From Smittium culicis (Eukaryota; Kickxellomycota; Harpellomycetes; Harpellales; Legeriomycetaceae): 14,355 nt of DNA. The stretch lies in NCBI GenBank assembly GCA_001970855.1, contig LSSN01001645.1:1-14355 (forward strand), written 5' to 3'. Every line of letters starts with the position of its first letter. Position 1 is the stretch's first letter. This document shows positions 10,845 through 14,355 of this stretch, in pieces. Below the pieces are notes generated by a model that was not told the origin of the DNA, made no database searches, and worked only from the letters and a program-made list of their open reading frames with translations. The position numbers and the translations under genes are program-made.

Positions 10845-11078
10845 TAGCCCAGTGGTGTAAGTACATGGAATTTAATTTTTCTGAACACCCTGACCAATTT
10901 ACAAAAATTAGCTCCCATGAACCAATGCACAGTGGGTACGGAGCCGCTAGAGCGGCGGAGGGAAGTTGGGTGAAAATTATTTAAAATTTTTTATAAATTT
11001 TTTTACTTTTTTTATACTTTTGTAAATGTTTTTAATACTTTTTATTGTGTATAAATAAATTTTCCGTGAAAAAAAAAA
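10845..11078 (+). mobile_element. Possible SINE-like retroposon (tentative)
   Basis: TAGCCCAGTGG at 10845-10855 fits the tRNA-type RNA polymerase III A-box consensus. About 90 bp later comes a GC-rich island with a perfect hairpin (GCCGCT 10943-10948, AGCGGC 10951-10956). The unit ends in AATAAA (11054-11059), TTTTCCGTG and A10 (11069-11078), sharing TTCCGTGA after the poly(A) signal with the retroposed tail at 8844-8880. I could not find a B box at the expected spacing, a foldable tRNA head or a convincing target duplication. The parts may therefore be unrelated. The left boundary is a guess. Confidence 0.25.
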
Positions 11079-11613
11079 TATATATATATAATAGCTGTAA
11101 TCTATAATTAGTTGGTTTATTAGCAAGCAAAAAGTCGATTTCAAGAACTTTTGTAAAAAAAAAAAAAAGACTTTATCAAAGGTGAGCAGCGTTTTAATAA
11201 ATTTTAGGTGCAACTGACTCCATTTCTTTTCAGTTTAATTAGGAATTAGAACTTTTCTACAGTCATAATCCTAATTCCTAAATTGCACATCAATATTTAT
11301 AGTAATAATTTAGAATTAGATTGGAGTTTGATAAGGAAATAAACGATTAGAAAGTTAAGAATTTGGTTCGATTGCGATTAATCAGGCATTATTCATAAAC
11401 TCTTATTTTCTATAAACAATTTCTTTAACCCAAATTAGCTGAAATTAAAATTTTAGGCTATATAATATGGTAGTTTACAATTCCAAAGTGATTAATCTGT
11501 ATTTTTGTGTAAAATAGATCTTGTGAAATTTATTATTAGTAATACAAACTAAATTAAATTCGCGTTGTGTTTTTTCATTCTAATTTTTAATCTGGTAATA
11601 AATATACGTTAGT
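11079..11613. other. AT-rich intergenic DNA upstream of the secreted-protein locus
   Basis: Opens with (TA)6 at 11079-11090. An A14 run lies near 11155. A perfect 11-bp inverted repeat lies at 11239-11281. No gene or transposon end was seen. Confidence 0.6.
11239..11281. repeat. Inverted repeat, 11-bp arms
   Basis: TTAGGAATTAG (11239-11249) and CTAATTCCTAA (11271-11281) are exact reverse complements with a 21-nt loop. Eleven exact pairs including two GC pairs are somewhat more than AT-rich background would give. No terminator-like T tract or duplication is attached. Confidence 0.6.
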
Positions 11614-11790
11614 ATGAATGATATCTTTTCGTTGTTAAAAATTCGAAAAATTAAAAAAAGCTACCGAGGTAATTTAACTGAGCGAAAATTATTTACTGGG
11701 CATTTTAGCTATAACGTTGACAACGTATTTAAGCCATTAAATCTGGATTTGCATAAAGATCCAAGTCGTGAAAAAAAAAAGTTGGTATAA
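11614..11790 (+). CDS. Doubtful small ORF, 58 codons
   Basis: ATG at 11614 to TAA 11788-11790, with an in-frame TAA just upstream at 11599. The predicted peptide is basic, with a Lys-rich C-terminus, and its codons are slightly less AT-rich than the surroundings. I do not recognise it. It overlaps the TATA box of the next gene: its stop codon is part of TATAAAAG. It could be a small gene, a decayed exon or chance; open runs of this length are expected in several places of an AT-rich window. There is no independent promoter evidence. Confidence 0.2.
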   Translation: MNDIFSLLKIRKIKKSYRGNLTERKLFTGHFSYNVDNVFKPLNLDLHKDPSREKKKLV

Positions 11791-11793
11791 AAG
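11786..11793 (+). promoter_or_regulatory. TATA box (TATAAAAG)
   Basis: A canonical TATAAAAG lies 80 nt before the ATG at 11874 and is followed by a purine-rich leader with AAGAAAG repeats, a plausible transcription start and 5' UTR for the secreted-protein gene. A 10-nt A tract (11771-11780) just upstream resembles nucleosome-excluding poly(dA) found in fungal promoters. TATA-like strings are common in AT-rich DNA, so position is the main support. Confidence 0.5.
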
Positions 11794-11873
11794 ATAAAAA
11801 AAAATCAAAGTCAAGAAAGAAAGAAAATAAATTATAAATTTTTTAGAATTAAGACTTTTCGTTGAAAAAAAAA

Positions 11874-12323
11874 ATGAAGTTTTCGCTGAACCAGCTCATC
11901 TCTTTGTATACATTTGCTATTACATCATCGTTATCATCAGGTAACGAAATTGTTACAAGTGTTGATAAGAAATCCCAAACAACGAAAATCGACAACAGCT
12001 GCAAGTTCGAGTATCCAAGCTGCAAGGTATTTAAAGATGGTACTATTGATAATTCAGGTGTTCAAAGATGTTACGACGGTCTAGCTATTCCTTGCGACGG
12101 CTACGTTTTTGACATATCGTTTAGCGCAGACCAAACCGATGGAACATATGTATATATATCTGACGCAAACGGGCCCTTTGTGAGCACTGGTATTGTGGTA
12201 GAATTTCTTAAAAACAATGGAGAAAATGTTGTAAGTTTGGGAAATATAGCCTCATCAAAAAAGAGCGCAACATTCACTTCAAATGATCGTTTTGATGTTA
12301 AAATTACTAGCGACAAAAATTGA
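11874..12323 (+). CDS. Truncated product of the three-module gene (signal peptide plus most of module 1)
   Basis: If TGA 12321-12323 is read as a stop, translation yields 149 residues: signal peptide (1 to about 21), a Cys-containing N-terminal segment (Cys43, 50, 66), and module 1 from Cys74 up to the strand just before the stop. The module loses its final 49 residues, including the closing Cys199, so stable folding is unlikely. No cleavage or poly(A) signal near the TGA suggests a gene end here. Confidence 0.6.
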   Translation: MKFSLNQLISLYTFAITSSLSSGNEIVTSVDKKSQTTKIDNSCKFEYPSCKVFKDGTIDNSGVQRCYDGLAIPCDGYVFDISFSADQTDGTYVYISDANGPFVSTGIVVEFLKNNGENVVSLGNIASSKKSATFTSNDRFDVKITSDKN

Positions 12324-13547
12324 GTCAGCGTTTTCGCTGGCGAAACGCTTTTAATAAGTTCGCTTGAAGCTGAACTTGTATACCAAAATGCATTTAGCGA
12401 AGGCCCGAAAAACGTTCACTTTGGAAGCAATGGAGCAAGTGCGACTATTTCTGACATTAAAGTATTGTGCGATGGCAGCGATAATGCCTGTAAAGAAACG
12501 GCATATTTCCCTAAAGCTGCTAAATTTGCTCAGCTAAAAAAAAAAGAGGACGATTTATGTATAGTAGATGCAGGAAATATTGAGAGCTTAAAGGGCAGTA
12601 ATGACAGTCCTACTCCGCTATACGATCCAAGCAATATCAAAGTGATCCCATGTTCTTCATTAAACTTTGAATTTTCGTTTGAAGTGGATGGAACTTCGGA
12701 TATATACTTTTTAGTTACCAACGACAAGGGTATTAGTGAGGATATAGCGCTAAGTGGTCAAGTAGGGCTAATCTCAGGAACTCACAGTTTGGGAGATTCT
12801 CTATTTGCAAGAAGCGCAGCCGTTGCTGCAAGTAGTACTACAACGTCAACAGTCACCATTAAATCAAACGACACTGATCTTTCAATGTATATAAACAACG
12901 TTTCGGCTGGATCTATTGATCCACGTGGTAATGATTATCCAGGGTTCTTATCATCGGGATCCAAGAAGATATACTTTGCAGCTGAAGTTGACAGTATATC
13001 CATTAATAACATAAAGATTTCTTGTTTAAACCAAGGCGGGGAGTGTGGAGCAGATGCTAGTACCTCTACTGAATCATCCGAATCTAGCTCTGAAGCTACA
13101 TTCACTTTCGCGCCAATGGAATTGAACTCTGGTGGGGTCCCTAAAAACTATGGCCAAAATTCTATTGAGATTCCTTGCGAGAGCTCTGATTTCCAGCTTG
13201 GCTTTACCGTAAATTCGCAAGAAGACTTATTTGTTGCTTTTGTTAACGAGGGTGGACTGCCAACTTCTAATCTCATTGTCGAATCACAGATCGGTGTTGC
13301 GTCTAATAGAGACGCTTTGCGTGTTGGCAGATACTCGTCTCCATCAAAAAGCAACTTTGCCAAACGCCAAACTGAAAACACACAGGTCATTGTTAAATAT
13401 CAATATGTTAATGGCACCCTATTTGTGTACAAGAACGACGCTTTAGTTTCTTCTACAAAAGTTTCAGGAACCTCAATCAAAAATGTTTACTTTGCGCCAC
13501 TGCAATCCACAGCCGCAATCGATGGTGGACAAATCACATGTTTATAA
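12324..13547 (+). CDS. Downstream continuation of the three-module gene (end of module 1, modules 2 and 3)
   Basis: The same frame stays open for 407 codons after the TGA. It carries the end of module 1 (to Cys199), a Lys-rich spacer, module 2 (Cys260-Cys384), a Ser/Thr/Glu-rich linker (residues about 393-406) and module 3 (Cys435-Cys556), ending one residue after the last Cys. The first in-frame ATG is at 12885, in the middle of module 2. There is no promoter-like or signal-peptide sequence after the TGA, so it is not a separate gene but the rest of the one starting at 11874. Module 3 contains a Lys-Arg pair in a loop, a possible Kex2-type site. Sequons lie in module 2 (Asn-Asp-Thr, Asn-Val-Ser) and module 3 (Asn-Gly-Thr). 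Confidence 0.7.
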   Translation, partial: VSVFAGETLLISSLEAELVYQNAFSEGPKNVHFGSNGASATISDIKVLCDGSDNACKETAYFPKAAKFAQLKKKEDDLCIVDAGNIESLKGSNDSPTPLYDPSNIKVIPCSSLNFEFSFEVDGTSDIYFLVTNDKGISEDIALSGQVGLISGTHSLGDSLFARSAAVAASSTTTSTVTIKSNDTDLSMYINNVSAGSIDPRGNDYPGFLSSGSKKIYFAAEVDSISINNIKISCLNQGGECGADASTSTESSESSSEATFTFAPMELNSGGVPKNYGQNSIEIPCESSDFQLGFTVNSQEDLFVAFVNEGGLPTSNLIVESQIGVASNRDALRVGRYSSPSKSNFAKRQTENTQVIVKYQYVNGTLFVYKNDALVSSTKVSGTSIKNVYFAPLQSTAAIDGGQITCL

Positions 13548-14201
13548 ATATTTTTTGTTCAACAACTTGATCACAACTTGGATTTATTATTAATTAGTTT
13601 TAGCTAATAGAAACTTAATTTGTTCTCTAATCAAACAATTATTCAGCCATTTTCTTAAAAATTATACATTTATATATTTATTACATTTAGGCAGAAATAT
13701 GAAATTTTTAAACTCTCTAGTAGTTTAAATATTTATATTCAAGAAAGTTTCAAGCTGGAAGTGAGGATTTTTAAAATATAAAATTTTACTTTAATGAGGG
13801 GCTTTTGGTAAATATTATGGGGGTTCATCTTGTAAATTTTGATAATTGAATCCGTTGATATAAATTATTTATTCTGCTAGAGAGGTGGAGCTGAGTATTT
13901 GAGGTTTATTTTTAAAAAATTTGAGCTATTTGATTTTTTCAACTAGTTGTATAGCACTTAAGTGTTTTTTAATAAATTCGCAGAAATAGGGTAGAGTTAT
14001 ATTATAAAATCAAAAATAGAATGGTATTTTCATTAATATGAAAACAGTATTCGAAAACAGCATATAAACCATGTATAAATATGATCAGGGGATGTGAAAT
14101 TGGGCAATATTGTGTGGATATTTTATCAGTAGATGATGTTATAAATAATCAATAAAGGTGCTAAGTGCTGCATGAGCGAACCCAGATGCAAGCCCATACA
14201 G
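13548..14201. other. AT-rich 3' flank, no gene seen
   Basis: No exact AATAAA occurs soon after the stop at 13547; a TATAAATA string overlaps the stop codon. AATAAA strings appear only near 13968 and 14148, too far away to assign. No open frame of convincing composition on either strand. Confidence 0.6.
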
Positions 14202-14217
14202 CTCTCTCTCTCTCTCT
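14202..14217 (+). repeat. (CT)8 microsatellite
   Basis: Eight CT units within a GC-richer patch (about 14165-14250). Pyrimidine tracts of this type are common in fungal promoters. Confidence 0.9.
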
Positions 14218-14240
14218 TAGAAAAGTTTTTCTTGGGCGAG

Positions 14241-14266
14241 CCAATAGGATTAGAGAATCTATAAAA
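14241..14266 (+). promoter_or_regulatory. Possible promoter of a gene beyond the window (CCAAT and TATAAAA)
   Basis: CCAAT (14241-14245) lies 14 nt before TATAAAA (14260-14266), both just after the CT tract. No ATG follows on the plus strand in the remaining 89 nt, so any gene starts outside. Both motifs are short, so this is a suggestion. Confidence 0.25.
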
Positions 14267-14355
14267 TTTTATTTCTTATCTACTATTCACTTTTTTTTAC
14301 GCCCTTAATAAATAAAATTGACTATAACCATCGAACACGTAGTCTATCGACTTTA

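Larger units (their letters stand above)
11874..13547 (+). pseudogene. Secreted three-module beta-rich protein gene with one in-frame TGA
   Basis: From ATG 11874 to TAA 13545-13547 the frame has 557 codons with one internal stop, TGA at codon 150 (12321-12323). ATG 11874 is chosen over a TTG at 11862: it has A at -3, an in-frame TAA lies upstream at 11850, and a signal peptide follows directly (residues 1 to about 21). Three homologous modules follow. Each begins Ile-Pro-Cys and ends at an Ile-x-x-Cys or Ile-x-Cys motif: Cys74-Cys199, Cys260-Cys384 and Cys435-Cys556. Each contains alternating hydrophobic strands and a Tyr-Phe-Ala or His-Phe-Gly motif 16-18 residues before the closing Cys. A Ser/Thr-rich linker joins modules 2 and 3. 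No Trp, membrane anchor or catalytic motif is visible. A concanavalin-like beta-sandwich, perhaps lectin-like, is possible, but I do not recognise the family. Sequon sites lie in modules 2 and 3. It is a pseudogene, a null allele, a recoded gene or a read error. Confidence 0.7.

Noticed and set aside
10977..11213. Minus-strand 78-codon ORF
   Set aside because: It is an artefact of poly-T/poly-A and TA repeats giving Phe/Lys/Tyr/Ile runs.
11365..11375. tRNA gene suggested by GGTTCGATTGC, close to the B-box consensus
   Set aside because: There is no A box at the right distance, no T-stem pairing and no acceptor stem.
12321..12323. TGA reassigned to tryptophan in this genome
   Set aside because: The LINE frame uses TGG for Trp and has no internal TGA. 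Equivalent positions in modules 2 and 3 are Asp or Gly, not aromatic. A single case cannot support a code change.
12231..12463. Intron starting at GTAAGT (12231) that would splice out the in-frame TGA
   Set aside because: The donor is at a codon boundary, and all nine AG dinucleotides between the TGA and 12463 would restart in a wrong frame. The sequence that would be lost also aligns with strands conserved in modules 2 and 3.
12465..13547. A separate gene starting at TTG 12465
   Set aside because: TTG is an unlikely eukaryotic start. The same frame is open back to the TGA and continues the module, and the first in-frame ATG is only at 12885, inside module 2.
14171..14250. Minus-strand tRNA or SINE head suggested by GGGTTCG and TGGCTCG
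   Set aside because: The T-loop closing pair fails and the A-box match breaks after six bases; no cloverleaf can be drawn.
1..14355. CRISPR array, rRNA genes or a multi-gene defence or biosynthetic cluster
   Set aside because: There are no regularly spaced repeats, no rRNA-like sequence, and only one convincing host gene in the window.

Overview
The window looks like nuclear DNA of an AT-rich eukaryote. An early-diverging fungus fits best: the left-hand element resembles LINEs I associate with gut fungi (Harpellales) from memory, but the window has no marker gene, so this is a weak inference. Most of it is intergenic sequence of roughly 20-25 % GC, with GC-richer islands standing out sharply.

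Layout. (1) 1 to about 1090: the 3' end of a non-LTR retrotransposon, near 50 % GC. It holds the post-catalytic part of the reverse transcriptase and a C-terminal zinc knuckle. The frame breaks in a run of 7-bp repeats, and coding sense appears to continue in another frame to 995. (2) About 1090 to 11600: a gene desert of about 10.5 kb. It contains small mobile-element traces: a 188-bp piggyBac-like MITE at 9261-9448, two tiny poly(A)-tailed retroposed transcript ends flanked by direct repeats (3050-3117 and 8833-8885), and a possible SINE-like unit (10845-11078) whose tail resembles the second of these. (3) 11614-11790: a doubtful 58-codon ORF that runs into a TATA box. (4) 11874-13547: the one convincing host gene. 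It encodes a secreted protein of three homologous beta-rich modules, each running from a Cys in an Ile-Pro-Cys motif to a closing Cys 121-125 residues later. One in-frame TGA (codon 150) interrupts module 1 and the frame is otherwise open. (5) 13548-14355: AT-rich flank ending in a CT tract, CCAAT and TATAAAA, possibly the promoter of a gene beyond the window.

I see no operon, CRISPR array, rRNA, tRNA or multi-gene system. The most interesting points are the three-module protein with its premature stop, the piggyBac-like MITE, and the minimal retroposed tails, which record poly(A)-priming retrotransposition. All coordinates, spacings and alignments were made by eye; no database search was run.
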